A stretch of DNA of 64,000 nt from positions 1 through 64,000 of the forward strand of contig JAUPTC010000214.1 of the NCBI GenBank assembly GCA_030762895.1, written 5' to 3'. The first letter of the stretch is position 1. Each line of letters begins with the position of its first letter. Made by a program: the position numbers and the translations under genes. The notes under the pieces were generated by a model that had not been told where the DNA came from, searched no databases, and was given only the letters and a program-made list of their open reading frames with translations. The stretch comes from Sophora flavescens. Lineage: Eukaryota; Streptophyta; Magnoliopsida; Fabales; Fabaceae. Positions 23,763-35,511 of this stretch are shown here, piece after piece.

Positions 23763-23897
23763 CCATCATCATCTTCTTACTCATCCATTTTCTTTATTTC
23801 TTCACTTTAATCTTGGTTACAAAGTGTTACACGAATTTGTGTTAAAAATTCAACCAAAAAGATCATCAAAGGCAACCTCATCGTTTGGTTGTCATCA
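23763..23897 (+). repeat. E3b 5' LTR, right part
   Basis: Resumes the G1 LTR after E4 with the duplicated CCATC and ends GGTTGTCATCA at 23897. Joined to 17188-18061 it gives about 1004 bp, the normal G1 LTR length. Confidence 0.93.
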
Positions 23898-24508
23898 AGT
23901 GGTATCAAAGCTTAGGCTTTGGTTGAATTTTCTGAGTTTTGTTCTTCTTCTTCTACCTTTCTTCTTTTCTTCTTTTAAACCCAAAAACTAAGAAAAAAAA
24001 ATTACACTTTGATTCTATTTGTGAAGGGAAATTTCGTGGTTGTTGTTCTTGCTCAAAAACAAGTTTTCAAGTGTGATTCTCTTCTTCAAAGTTTGAAGGA
24101 AAAAAAAAAGATTTGCACAAATTATAAGAAAAAAAATGTGCATGAAATTTTGAAAAAAAAAAGGAAGAGAAAAGTCTATTTGAGCAATTTGTGTTCTTGA
24201 AACAAAAAAAAGGAAAAACATTTCCCTTCTTCCTTGTTTTATTTCCAAAGCTTTGCCTTTCTAGCCTTTCCTTTTGTTTCCTTTGTTTTGATAAGTTTTG
24301 TGATTTTTGTTACTTGAATTTTTTGGATTTTTGTGTGGTTTTTGTGTTTGACTCTTCTAAGAACTAAAGAAGAACATTTGAGAGGAAAAAGGCAAGAGTG
24401 TCCAAAATACATTTTTTGTGTGGAAAAAGCCAAAAGAGTGAAAAAAAATACATTGTGTGAACTAGTGAGGGAGTGTAGTGAGGAAACACAAACTCTTCTA
24501 CTCAAATC
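23898..24508 (+). other. E3b leader and primer binding site
   Basis: AGTGGTATCAAAGC follows the LTR (23898-23911), matching initiator Met tRNA with one change. About 600 bp of T/A-rich leader follows, colinear with E2 and E5 leaders. Short frames in it are not conserved in phase. Confidence 0.88.
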
Positions 24509-25357
24509 ATGGCCAACAATGAGGATAGTCCACCATTATCTCCAAGGTCAGCCACTCTTCAAGCTAGGATGGACCATCAAGTCCAAGCTCTTCAAAGACA
24601 AATGGAGCAAATGCAAGCCAATTATGAGAGACAACTTGCTAACCTACACCGTGACGATTCAAGTGACTATGATAGTGAAAGAGGGAGGCCTAGAGGAGGA
24701 TGACATAGAAGAGGAGGACATAGGGGAGAGAGACGTGATAGAGGACTTGAAGGGGTCAAAATCAAAGTTCCTCCCTTTATTGGGAAGAATAATCCGGAGG
24801 CTTACTTGGAGTGGGAGCTAAAAATAGAACATGTCTTTGATTGTAATTCATACAATGAAAGCAAGAAGGTAAAAGTTGCCGCCCTTGAGTTCAAGGAATA
24901 TGCCCTTGTGTGGTGGGACTAACTACAAAAAGAAAGGAGAAGACATGGAAGAGAGCCCATAGACACTTGGGAGGAGATGAAATTTGTCATGAGGAAGAGG
25001 TATGTCCCAAATCATTATCAAAGGGATATTCACAACAAGTTACAAAGGCTTACCAAAAGCGTTGATGAATATTTCAAGGAGATGGAGTTGGCCTTACTTA
25101 GGTCAAATTTTAAAGAAGATAGGGAGGCCACCATGGCAAGGTTCTTACATGGCTTGAATCAAGATATTCAAGACATAGTGGAGTTACAAAATTATGTGGA
25201 GCTTGAAGATTTGGTTCAACAAGCGATTAAGGTGGAGCAACAAATTAAGAGGAGAAAGTCCAAATATTATTTTTCTTCATCTTCCAAATTTCCATCCTCA
25301 AATTGGAAGGAAAAGCAAAAGAAGGAGGGTACACCCACCAAGGAGGCCGTGAGCAAC
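24509..25357 (+). pseudogene. gag: gag, E3b copy, with stop codons, 3' truncated
   Basis: Starts MANNEDSPPLSPRS, continues with a Gln-rich coiled coil, an Arg/Gly-rich segment, then the Gag capsid-type domain (AYLEWELKIE, WWD, KRYVPNHYQRDIHNK, FLHGLNQDIQDIVEL) and a Lys/Ser-rich tail. A TGA follows GRPRGG near 24701 and a TAA replaces a Gln codon after WWD near 24920. The first stop is shared with E5 but not E2. The gene is cut before the zinc knuckle by the G2b LTR at 25358. Confidence 0.88.
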
Positions 25358-26229
25358 TGATATGATCCTAACAAGGAACATATATATTTTCGGATCTATC
25401 CTTGAGTGACCAAGCAAAATTATAGAAGAAGATGAAATACAAAATTGGATAAGATGAGAAATGGGGGGTAGGCGCCACAAATCTAAGGGGATTTGATAAG
25501 CCAATGTGAGGTTCGCCACAAGAATCTTGGATTCTTGATAAGAACAAGGGTTGGCTCAGTGAAGAACCCAAGAGAGAAAACACTCTCACAATTGGAATCA
25601 ATCCAAAATGAACTCAAAGTTCTTTATTCATCATGTTTGGGGCATGTACAAATAGTAGTGGGGATGCCAACTCTTGGCTTACACAAAGTCCTCATAAGAT
25701 TCCATTATTCTATAACCCCCTAATAACTATCCCACTAATTGGTGTAATAAACCATTAGGTGACAATTTAAGCATAACTCTCCAATAATTGGAGTTGTTAC
25801 CAAACTTAAGAGAATACTTAAAATGAAACATAACTAATAAAGAAGGAGTTACTTTAGGCATGCAAGCCAAAAGACACACTCCTTTGAAGCTCAAACTCGT
25901 CTAAATATTCGTACTAAAATTCCAGCCCGTTTTTCACCATGATAGAAGCCGAATTTGGTCAAGAGGCCTGATATATGATTTGTAGATAATTCCCTAAGTT
26001 TTCCAACGCACCAAACAATGCATCAATTGGAGATTCGTAGCTCAAGATATGACAAAATCAAGTATACGGGTTCAATTAGAAAATTCATCCTAAAAATAAT
26101 ACCAAAATTAAAAATATAAGTATAAAAATTGGACTTAATTGTTGTCTAATAATCCCACTAATAATAGTGCACTTAGATGGATCTGAATATGATTCTTTCC
26201 ACATACTCAAGCCATCCATGCTTCTATCA
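25358..26229 (-). mobile_element. G2b LTR at the gag/satellite junction
   Basis: 872 bp with both termini (TGATATGATCC at 25358, CTTCTATCA at 26229 in + coordinates). It contains the hairpin series in inverted form (CAAATC/GATTTG at 25478-25495). The left flank is E3b gag, the right flank is satellite, and the two 5-bp flanks differ. It is therefore not a simple solo LTR; recombination has exchanged one side. Confidence 0.85.
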
Positions 26230-29200
26230 CTCACGCCATGATCCCATGGTTAACCCATGACCCTCACGCCATGATCCCATGGTTAACCCATGCCCCTCAC
26301 GCCATGAACCCTTGGTTTACGCATGACCGTCACGCCTTAATTGCATGCTTAACCCATGACCTTCACGCCATGATCCCATCGTCAACCTGTGACCCTCACG
26401 CCAGGATTCCGTAATTAACCCATGACCCTCACACCATGATCCCATGGTTAACCGGTGCCCCTCACGCCTTGATCCCATGGTTTACGCATGACCGTCATGC
26501 CATGAGCGCATGGTTAACCCATGACCGTCACGCCATGATCCCATAGTTAACCCATGACCCTCACACTATGATCCCATGGTTAACCCATGACCCTCAGGCC
26601 ATAATCCCAAGGTTAACCCATTACCCACACGCCATGATCCCATGGTTAACCGGTGCCCCTCATGCCATGATCCCATGGTTTACGCATGACCGTCACGCCA
26701 TTATCGCATGGTTAACCCATGACATTTACGATATGATCCCATGGTTAACCCAGGACCATCTCACCTTGATCCCCATGGTTAACCCATGACCCTCACGTCT
26801 TGATCTCATGGTTAAGCCATGCCCTCACACCATGATCCCATCGTCAAGCCATGACGTTTAGACCATGATCCCATAGTTAACCCATGACCCTCATTCTATG
26901 ATCCCAAGGTTAGCCCATGACCTCGACGCCATGATCCCATAGCTAACCCATGACCTCATGCCATGATCCAACGGTTAACCAATGATCCTCACGCCATGAT
27001 CCCATGGTTAACCTTTGAACCACACGCCATGATCCTTTGGTTAACCCTTGACCATCACCCCATGATCCCATGGTTAACCCGTGACCCTCATGCCATGATC
27101 CCACATGGTTAACCGATGACCTTCTTGCCATGATCCCATGGTTAACCCATGACACTCACGCCATGATCCCATGGTTAAGCCATGACCCTTATGCCATGAT
27201 CACATGTTTAACATATGGCCCTCATGCCATTATCCCATGGTTAACCTTTCACCCTCAAGCCATGATCCCATGGTTACCCTATGACTCTCATTCCATGATC
27301 CCACGGTTAACCCATGACCCACTTACTATAATCCCATGGGTAACCCATTACCCTCACGACATGATCCCATGGTTAACCCATGACCCTCATGCCATGATCC
27401 CATGATTAACCCAGGACCCTCACGCCATGATCCCATGGTTAACCCATGACCCTCACACCATGATCCCATGGTTAACCCATGCCCTCACACCATGATCCCA
27501 TCGTTAACCCACGACGTTCACACCATGATCCCATAGTTAACCCATGACCCTCTTTCTATGATCCCAAGGTTAACCAAGGAACTACTTGCCATGATCCCAT
27601 GATTAACCCATGACCCTCCCATCATGATCCCATGGTTAAACCGTGACCTCGACGCCGTGATCCCATAGTCATCCCTTGACCCACACTCCATGAACCTATG
27701 GTTAACCCTTGACCCACCGCGGCGATGATCCCATGGTTAACCGATGACACTCACGCCATGATCCAACGGTTAACCAATGATCCTCATGCCATGATCCCAT
27801 TGTTAACCTTTGAACCTCACGCCATGATCCCTTGGTTAACCCATGACAATCACCCCATGATCCCATGGTTAACCCGTGACCCTCATGCCATGATCCCACA
27901 TGGTTAACCGATGACCCTATATTGTATGACCCCATGGTTTACCCATGACCCTCACGCCATGATCCCATGGTTAACCCATGACCTACAAAGCATGATCCAA
28001 TGGTTAACCCTTGACCCACATGCCAAGATCCCTTGATTAACCCATAACCCACTTACCATGAATACATGGTTAACACACGACCCACTCGCCATGATCGCAT
28101 ACGGTTAACCTCGACCCTCATGCCATGATCCCATGGTTATCCCATGACCCTCACGCCATGACCCCACCCATGACCATCATGCCATGATCCCATGGTTAAC
28201 CCATGCCCTCACACCATGATCCCATCGTTAACCCATGACGTTCACACCATGATCCCATAGTTAACCCATGACCCTCATTATTTGATCCCAAGGTAGACCC
28301 ATGACCCACTTGTCATGATCCCGTGGTTAATCCATGACCCTCCCATCATGATCCCATGGTTACACCAAGACCCCGACAACATGATCTCATAGTTAACCCA
28401 CGACCCACACACCATGCACCCATGCTTAACCCTTGACCCACGAGCGATGATCCCATGGTTAACCCATGACCCCAGCCATGATAAAACGGTTTACCAATGA
28501 TCCTCACGCCATGATCTCATGGTTAACCTTTGAACCTCACGCCAAGATCCCTTGGTTAACCCATGACCATCACCCCATGATCCCATGGTTAACCCGTGAC
28601 CCTCATGCCATGATCCCATGGTTAACCCATGACCCTCACACCATGATCACATGGTTAACCCATGCCCTCACACCATGATCCCATCGTTAACCCATGACGT
28701 TCACACCATGATCCCATAGTTAACCCATGACCCTCCTTCTATTATCCCTAGGTTAACCCATGACCCAATTGCCATGATCCCATGGTTAACCCATGACCCT
28801 CCCATCATGATCCCATGGTTAAACCGTGACCCCGACACCATGATCCCGTATTTATCCCATGACCCACACGCCATGAACCTATGGTTAACCCTTGTCCCAT
28901 AGGCGATGATCCCATGGTTAACCGATGACCCTCACGCCTTGATCCAACGGTTAACCAATGATCCTCATGCCATGATCCCATTGTTAACCTTTGAACCTCA
29001 TGCCATGATCCCTTTGTTAACCCATGACCATCACCCCATGATCCTATGGTTAACATGTGACCCTCATGCCATGATCCCACATGGTTAACCAATGACCCAC
29101 TTGCCATGATCCCATGGTTAACCCATGACCTTCATGAAATGATCCCATGGTTAACCCATGACCTACACAAAGATGATCCAATGGTTAACCCATGACCCAC

Positions 29201-29387
29201 TTGCCATGATCCCTTGATTAACCCATAACCCACTTACCATGATTACTTGGTTAACACACGACCCACTCGCCATGATCGCATGGTTAACCCTTGACCTTCA
29301 CGCCATGATCCCATGGTTATCCCATAACCCTCACGCCATGATCCCATGGTTAACCCATGTCCCTCATGCCATGATCCCATGGTTAAC
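26230..29387 (-). repeat. 33-bp satellite block D, reversed orientation
   Basis: About 96 units in the opposite orientation from blocks A-C and G-J (reads CCATGGTTAACCCATGACC here). Spacing is mostly exactly 33 bp. Variants recur in groups, for instance units with TTCACACCATGATCCCATAG and with CTTGCCATGATCCC, indicating local higher-order duplication. Frames such as MIPWLTHDPHA per unit are repeat by-products. Confidence 0.95.
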
Positions 29388-30314
29388 TGATATGAGCCAA
29401 GGGGGGGCAAGTCAACTTGTCATCAAGAATGATATGAGCCCAATAAGGAGCATGGACCAAGGAGCACTAAAAGGACTTGGTGGGTCTAAGACAAGAGCAA
29501 GAGCCAAGAAAGCCCAAGAAGTTCTAAACCAAATAGTGTCAACCTTGATGGAAACAAGCCCAAGTTCAAGTCTTGATGGAGTGGAGGACAAAATGGTTAC
29601 TTATCTCATCCAACTTGAAGACCCATGATGGGCTTGGACGTCCACTTCCCATATTATCATTTTCTAGTTTATTTCTATTAAATAAAGTGCAATAAACTTG
29701 GGTTTTATGAAGAATTTCGAATTTGGGTGCATAGTGGGAGGAATCTTGTTGGTTTGCATACCAATAGTAACTCCTTTAAGTTTTTAGCCTTTTTTATGTT
29801 TTGTTAATTATATGGGAGTTACACTTTTAATTTGAGAAATAAGTGTGGCTGCTACATAATGATAGAGAGAGGGTAATAAGTCACTATTAAGTGGTTGAGT
29901 TAAGTGTGAGTTTAGTAAGTCATGAATAGGCTAGTTATGTGGGGGTTATTGAATCATTGGGAAGACAAAGGGTGAAGCCAAATGTTGGCAGCCACACCCC
30001 TATATGTAACATGCCTAAACACATGAATAGACAACTTGGATGTTGAATTTGGATTAAATCCATTTGTGAGGGAATTGTCTCTCTTTGGTTCTTGGTTGAG
30101 CCATCTTGTTCTTATCAAGAATCCACGATTCTTGTGGCGAACCTCACTTGGCTTATCAAACTCTCTAGTTTGTGGCGCCATCATCATCTCTAATCTTCAC
30201 CATTTTCATATTTTCTTCCTTTTATGATACAACTCAATTCTGACTTGGATTTGTAATTGGTAAAATTCAACCAAAAAGATCATCAAAGGCAACCTCACCA
30301 TTTGGTTGTCATCA
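29388..30314 (+). mobile_element. G4 solo LTR in the satellite (TSD TTAAC)
   Basis: 927 bp from TGATATGAGCC to GGTTGTCATCA with the perfect 5-bp duplication TTAAC (29383-29387, 30315-30319) taken from the satellite core GGTTAACC. It has a coding-like U3 (MSPIRSMDQGALKGLGG) and the hairpin series (30068-30179; last stem CAAACT/AGTTTG at 30157-30172). It is nearly identical to the inverted copy at 45662-46590. Confidence 0.96.
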
Positions 30315-30512
30315 TTAACCCATGCCCTCACACCCATGATCCCATCGTTAATCCATGACGTTCACACCATGATCCCATAGTTAACCCATGACCCTCAATC
30401 TATGATCCCAAGGTTAACCCATGACCCTCAGGCCATGATCCCATGATTAACCCATGACCCTCACGCCATGATCCTACGGTTAACCTATGACCCTCTCGTC
30501 ATGATACCATGG
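30315..30512 (-). repeat. 33-bp satellite block E
   Basis: About six units continuing block D beyond the solo LTR, in the same orientation. It ends at CCATGG immediately before the TGATGAGTG terminus of an Athila-like LTR. Confidence 0.94.
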
Positions 30513-31692
30513 TGATGAGTGTGATTTCACCTCATATTTGTTTATCATATTGCATTTTCATATAGTTTAGGCATATCTAATTTGATTTTGGTTAATTTTT
30601 ACCTTGGAATGGGTAAGGCGGTTTCATGGTGTTGTTTTTGCAGGAATTAAGGATTAAATGCTCAGGATCAACCATGACGAAGCTTACATGAAGTTGGGGC
30701 TTGAATAGTGAAGAAAATGAGCCAAACAGAGCCCATCACGGCCTAGCCGTGATGCCCATCACGGCCATGATCGAGTAGAGCTAAAAAGAAAAGAAGGCTA
30801 AAGTCAGAATTGGTCACCGCCAGGCCGTGATGCCCATGACAGCTGTGACATGTCAGCTGAACCAGACCCTCATAGGCAGAACTGATCACGGCCTAGCCGT
30901 GATGGTGGTCACGGCCGTGACAGACTAATCAATGGAGCAACGCCTAAGGCAGAATCTGTCATGGCCTGGCCGTGATGGCCATCACGGTCGTGACGCGCAA
31001 TATTTGGATCTGAAGGAACTGATTTGATCTGAATTTGTGTTTGATTGGGATTCAAACTTCCCTACTCTATAAATATGGCAATCGGCGAGATACGGGGAGA
31101 GACTTTTGGGCTGCTACACTTAGGCAAATTTTTAGGATCTCTCTTCTTCTCCTTCTTCTCTTCTTTTAGGTTTTCATTTATGATGTTGTTAACCAAGCTT
31201 GTCATCACCATGGCAATGCTTGAGTAGTAGCTTTATTTCTAGGGATTGGGGCTATGCCCAAGATTTGTTTTTATGTTATGAATTGATGTTTTACCTTTGT
31301 TAATTTCGATTTTGCTTTAGATCTGATTTCTATTGTTTTAATTACTCGTAAATTCAGTGGCCACTTATTTGTGTGTCGTAGATATTCTAAGGAGGGACCT
31401 AGCGGTGACCTTAGGTATCGGATCTATAGAATTAGACTAAGGACTTAAATCACGAGAGTTAGAAGCGGTCCTTCGAGGATTAACGAATTGTCACGAAACG
31501 TTAAGGGTCCAATCTAAAATCGACTACCACGAGAGTAGGGGTTGGTTTAATTGGGTACGGTTTTTTTACCCAGAGAGGAGCATTAACTATTTGAGGATAA
31601 ATTCGCCTTCAAGGCAATTTTGGTAATTCACAAGGGTAGTCAATTTAGTAACATAAACGATCTTGTTGGTAACCCAATTCCTAGGAATCCAT
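30513..31692 (+). mobile_element. Athila-like LTR (A2 family), first 1180 bp
   Basis: Begins TGATGAGTGTG inside the satellite. At about 30735-30995 it carries four imperfect ~75-bp units with perfect hairpins such as ATCACGGCC/GGCCGTGAT-type arms, also found in E4's LTRs. No coding frame is convincing (31045-31227 is not conserved elsewhere). It stops at 31692; the last 48 bp recur at 61538-61585, where the rest of such an LTR follows. It may be the first part of the E6 5' LTR or a separate copy. Confidence 0.75.
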
Positions 31693-32455
31693 GGTTATCC
31701 CATAACCCTCACACCATGATCCCATGGTTAACCCATGACCCTCATGCCATGATCCCATGGTTAACCCATGACATCACACCATGATCCCATCGTTAACCCA
31801 TGACGTTCACAAAGATGATCCCATAGTTAACCCATGACCCTCATTCTATGATCCCAAGGTTAACCCATGACCCACTTTGCCATGATCCCATGGTTAACCC
31901 ATGACCCTCCCATTATGATCCCATGGTTAAACCATGACCCCGACGCCATGATCCCATAGTTTACCCATGACCCACACGCCAAGAACCCATGGTTAACCCT
32001 TGACCCACAGGCGATGATCCCATGGTTAACCCGTGACCCTCATGCCATGATCCCACATGGTTAACCAATGACCCTCTTGCCATGATCATTATGGTTTACC
32101 CATGACCATCACGCCATGATCCCAAGGTTAACCCATGACCTACACAGCATGATCCAATGGTTAACCCTTGACCCACATGCCATGATCCCTTGATTAACCC
32201 ATAACCCACTTACCATGATTACATGGTTAACACACGACCCTCTCGCCATGATCGCATGGTTAACCCATGACCCTCACACCATGATCCAATGGTTGAACCA
32301 TGCCCCTCATGCCATGATACCTTGGTTTACGCATGACCGTCACGCCTTGATAGCATGGTTAACCCATGACCTTCACGCCATGATCCCATAGATAACCCAT
32401 GACCCTCACGCCATGATCCCATGATTAACCCATGACCTCACGCCATGATCCCATG
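31693..32455 (-). repeat. 33-bp satellite block F
   Basis: About 23 units, same orientation as D and E, fused directly to the interrupted Athila-like LTR on the left and to an intact G1 LTR terminus (TGATATGAG at 32456) on the right. Confidence 0.94.
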
Positions 32456-33249
32456 TGATATGAGCCCAATTTGGGGTATGGTTCAAGAAGCTAGCCAAGG
32501 ACTTGGTGGGCCAATGACAAATGTTACAACCAAGAAAGCCCAACAAGTGTTAATGCAAACTATGGTTCTCATCATGGAAGCAAGCCCAAATGCAAGATTG
32601 GATGGAATGAAGCCCAAATTATTAACTTACATTATCCAACTAAAGGATCCATGACAAGAGGGGCGTGCAACATGAAGAAGAGTCCAATTTTAGTTGTTTA
32701 TTTTAATTCAATAAGTGTAAATGGGTTTTATGAGTGAGCCCAATTACTAAGTGATGTTTTTGGTGCAGCCCACTTGTAATTCATGATGGAAAACGAATTT
32801 GTATTTGTCTTAGTGGGAGGAATCTTTAGCTTGCATGCTATAAGAACTCCTAAACTAGTGTGTTGATATTTTGATAAATTGTATTAATTATGGGGGGTTA
32901 CACTTTTAATGTGAGAAGCAAGTGTAACCACCACATAATTAGGGGGGATGAAGAGTCAAGAAGAGGGGGGGCGTAACCTTCATAGTCTTATGGCTGAGTT
33001 GAATGATTTGGTGGCTACATTATGAGGGTTTTTTAGGCAAATTAACTCATGTTATGATGGCTGAGTTAAGTGGGAATAAGTGAGTGTTTAAGGGCATGAA
33101 TTAGGCCAATTAAGTGGGGGTTATTTTGGAAGCCCAAAAGTTGTCTGCTCAACTATATGTAATTTGTGACGAACACATGAAATGGTAACTTTGATGTTAT
33201 TTTTGGATCAAATCCATTTTGTGAGAATTTTGTTCTCCTAGGTTCTTGG
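32456..33249 (+). repeat. G1 LTR, plus strand, 3' truncated
   Basis: Starts with an intact terminus and proceeds through the U3 coding-like tail, U3 inverted repeat, TATA-like region and the start of the hairpin series, but stops in GGTTCTTGG at 33249, where a G4-like LTR starts. About 200 bp of R/U5 is missing. Its relation to the inverted G1 LTR at 34765 is unclear. Confidence 0.88.
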
Positions 33250-33771
33250 TGATATGAGCCATGGGGGGGCAAGTCCAATTTCCAACAAGAATGATATGAG
33301 CCCAATGAAGACCCTGGATCAAGAATCAAATCAAGGACTTGGTGGGCCCATGACAAGAGTTAGATACAAGAAAGCCCAACAAGCTTTTAATTACATGGTG
33401 GCTATTTTGATAGAAGCAAGCCCAAGAATGAGGCCAAGTGGAATGGAGCCCAAATTGATAACTTATCTCATTCAACTAGAAGACCCATGAACATGCCTAA
33501 GTAGTTATGAGCAGATTTTACTTGTTTTGTTTTAATTCAATAAGTGTAATGGGTTATTTGAGTGTATCCAAGTTTGTTAGAGTTGCAATTGGGTCAAGCC
33601 CATTTAATCTCATGTTGAGCACGAAATTACATAGGTTAGTAGGAGGAATCTTTGGTTTGCATGCCAATAGTAACTCCTATAAGTTATTAGTTTGTTTATT
33701 GTTTTGTTAATTATGTGGGAGTTACACTTTTTTAATATGAGAAGTAAAGTGTGGCAGCCACATAATGATGG
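33250..33771 (+). repeat. G4-like LTR, 5' part
   Basis: Begins TGATATGAGCC and has the coding-like U3 frame MSPMKTLDQESNQGLGGPM. It is clearly diverged from the two G4 solo LTRs. It stops at 33771 when an inverted G3 LTR starts. No rightward continuation is found, so its 3' half is lost. Confidence 0.82.
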
Positions 33772-34764
33772 TGATGACAACCAAGATGGGGTTGCCTTGT
33801 TATGATCTATTTGATTGAAATCTTGTTAGGTGTTGTGCAATTTTCAAATTAAAACTCAAAGTGAGATGATTCCAAATTGTAACCAAAACAAGAATTGAAG
33901 AATAAAAGAAGAAAATGGAAAGAGTAGAAGATGGGTGAAGGCGCCACAAACAAATAAGGATTTGTTTGATAAGCCAAATGAAATCCGCCACAAGAATGTT
34001 GGAATTCTTGATAAGGATAGAAACCTTGGTTCAACCAAGAACTTAGGAGAACAATGCTCACTAACAATGGAAAATTCCAAATCACATCCAAAGTTCCATT
34101 TCCAAGGTGTTTCATGCTTTACAAATAGTGTAGGCTGCCCAACTTTTGGCATCCAAGAAAAAAAACGAAAATAGCATTTGATTAGCCTATTCATGACACT
34201 AATTACCCACATTTATTGATTAGCCTATTCATGACACTAATTACCCACATTAATACAACCTTTTGAATGGCCACAAAAGTGTTATGGCAGCCACCAAGAC
34301 AAAAAAAAACATGTGCATAAAAGACTCATAATTGTGGTGGGGTTGGGGGGGGGGGGGTTACACTTTCTTATCACATTAAAATGTAACTCCCACAAGTTAC
34401 AACTTTATTCAAAATAGAAAAACAATTCCCCTAAATTCGTGTAGAACATGCATGTGGTCCTACTTGCATGATTCTCCACTTATTCAATTGAATTTGAACA
34501 TAAAATTGGGCCTTGACTCACATATGTGCCCCACTTGTTTCTTCTTCATACACCCCCTTTTCATTTGGGCCTTCCTCTTGGATGATCACATTAATCCATT
34601 TGGGCTCTTCATCATTTGACTCGGGCCTTGCTTCCATTAGGAGTCCAATCATTTGACTTAGGGCTTGTTGGGCCCTCTTAGCTCTTGCTCTTGTCATTGG
34701 GCCTCCTAGGCCTTGAATGGCCTCTTGGTCCAAATTGGGCTTCATTGGTATTGGGCTCGCATCA
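33772..34764 (-). mobile_element. G3 LTR, minus strand
   Basis: 993 bp with both termini (TGATGACAACC at 33772, GGGCTCGCATCA at 34764). It carries a diverged hairpin series in inverted form; the last stem is nine pairs, CAAACAAAT/ATTTGTTTG (33947-33968). The U3 end encodes the tail motif GLGGPMTRARAKRAQQ (34518-34745, minus). The 5-bp flanks do not match, so either the element side was exchanged or flanks were deleted. Confidence 0.83.
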
Positions 34765-35511
34765 ACATCAAAGTTACCATTTCATGTGTGTCACAAATTA
34801 CATATAGTTGGGCAGCCAACTTTTGGCTTCCAAAACCAAACCATAACCCCCACTTAATTGGCCTAATTCATGACCTTAAACACTCACTTATTCCCACTTA
34901 ACTCAGGCATCATAACATGAGTTAATTTGCCTAAAAATCCCTCATAATGTAGCCACCAAATCATTCAACTCAGCCGTAAGACTATGAAGGTTACACCCCC
35001 CCCCCCCCCTCTTCTTGACTCTTTATCCCCTAATTATGTGGTGGTTACACTTGCTTCTCACATTAAAAGTGTAACCCCCCATAATTAATACAATTTATCA
35101 AAATATCAACACACTAGTTTAGGAGTTCTTATAGCATGCAAGCTAAAGATTCCTCCCACTAAGACACATACAGATTCGTTTTCCATCATGGATTACAAGT
35201 GGGTTGCCCCAAAAACATCACTTAGTAATTGGGCTCACTCATAAAACCCATTTACACTTATTGAATTAAAAAAACAACTAAAATTGGACTCTTCTTCATG
35301 TTGCACGCCCCTCTTGTCATGGATCCTTTAGTTGGATAATGTAAGTTAATAATTTGGGCTTCATTCCATCCAATCTTGCATTTGGGCTTGCTTCCATGAT
35401 GAGAACCATAGTTTGAATTAACACTTGTTGGGCTTTCTTGGTTGTAACATTTGTCATTGGCCCACCAAGTCCTTGGCTAGCTTCTTGAACCATACTCCAA
35501 ATTGGGCTCAT
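34765..35511 (-). repeat. E5 3' LTR, outer end missing
   Basis: 747 bp of G1 LTR from ACATCAAAGTTACC to GGGCTCATATCA. The outer ~255 bp (hairpin series and U5) is absent and replaced by the G3 LTR end. It contains a C-tract near 34997-35009. E2's 3' LTR has lost the same side but at another point. Confidence 0.88.

Larger units (their letters stand above)
17188..25357 (+). mobile_element. E3b: plus-strand G1 element, 5' half, hosting E4
   Basis: The LTR starts with the intact terminus TGATATGAGC inside E3's pol, so this element inserted into E3 in the opposite orientation. Its 5' LTR (17188-18061 and 23763-23897) is split by E4. Primer site, leader and gag follow. The element ends abruptly at 25358 where a G2b LTR starts; protease, pol and 3' LTR are gone. 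Confidence 0.88.

Noticed and set aside
23898..23911. TGGTATCAAAGC-like sites as parts of tRNA genes
   Set aside because: They match only the 3' end of initiator Met tRNA and sit next to LTRs, as primer sites do; no tRNA body is present.
25353..26234. Simple solo LTR with target-site duplication at 25358-26229
   Set aside because: The two 5-bp flanks differ and the flanks are of different origin (gag and satellite), so a simple insertion is not supported.
26230..29387. CRISPR-like array of ~33-bp repeats
   Set aside because: Units are directly contiguous with no unique spacers, there are no cas genes, and the context is a plant genome.
31045..31227. 60-codon frame in the Athila-like LTR
   Set aside because: It is short, has no family match and no second copy to test conservation.
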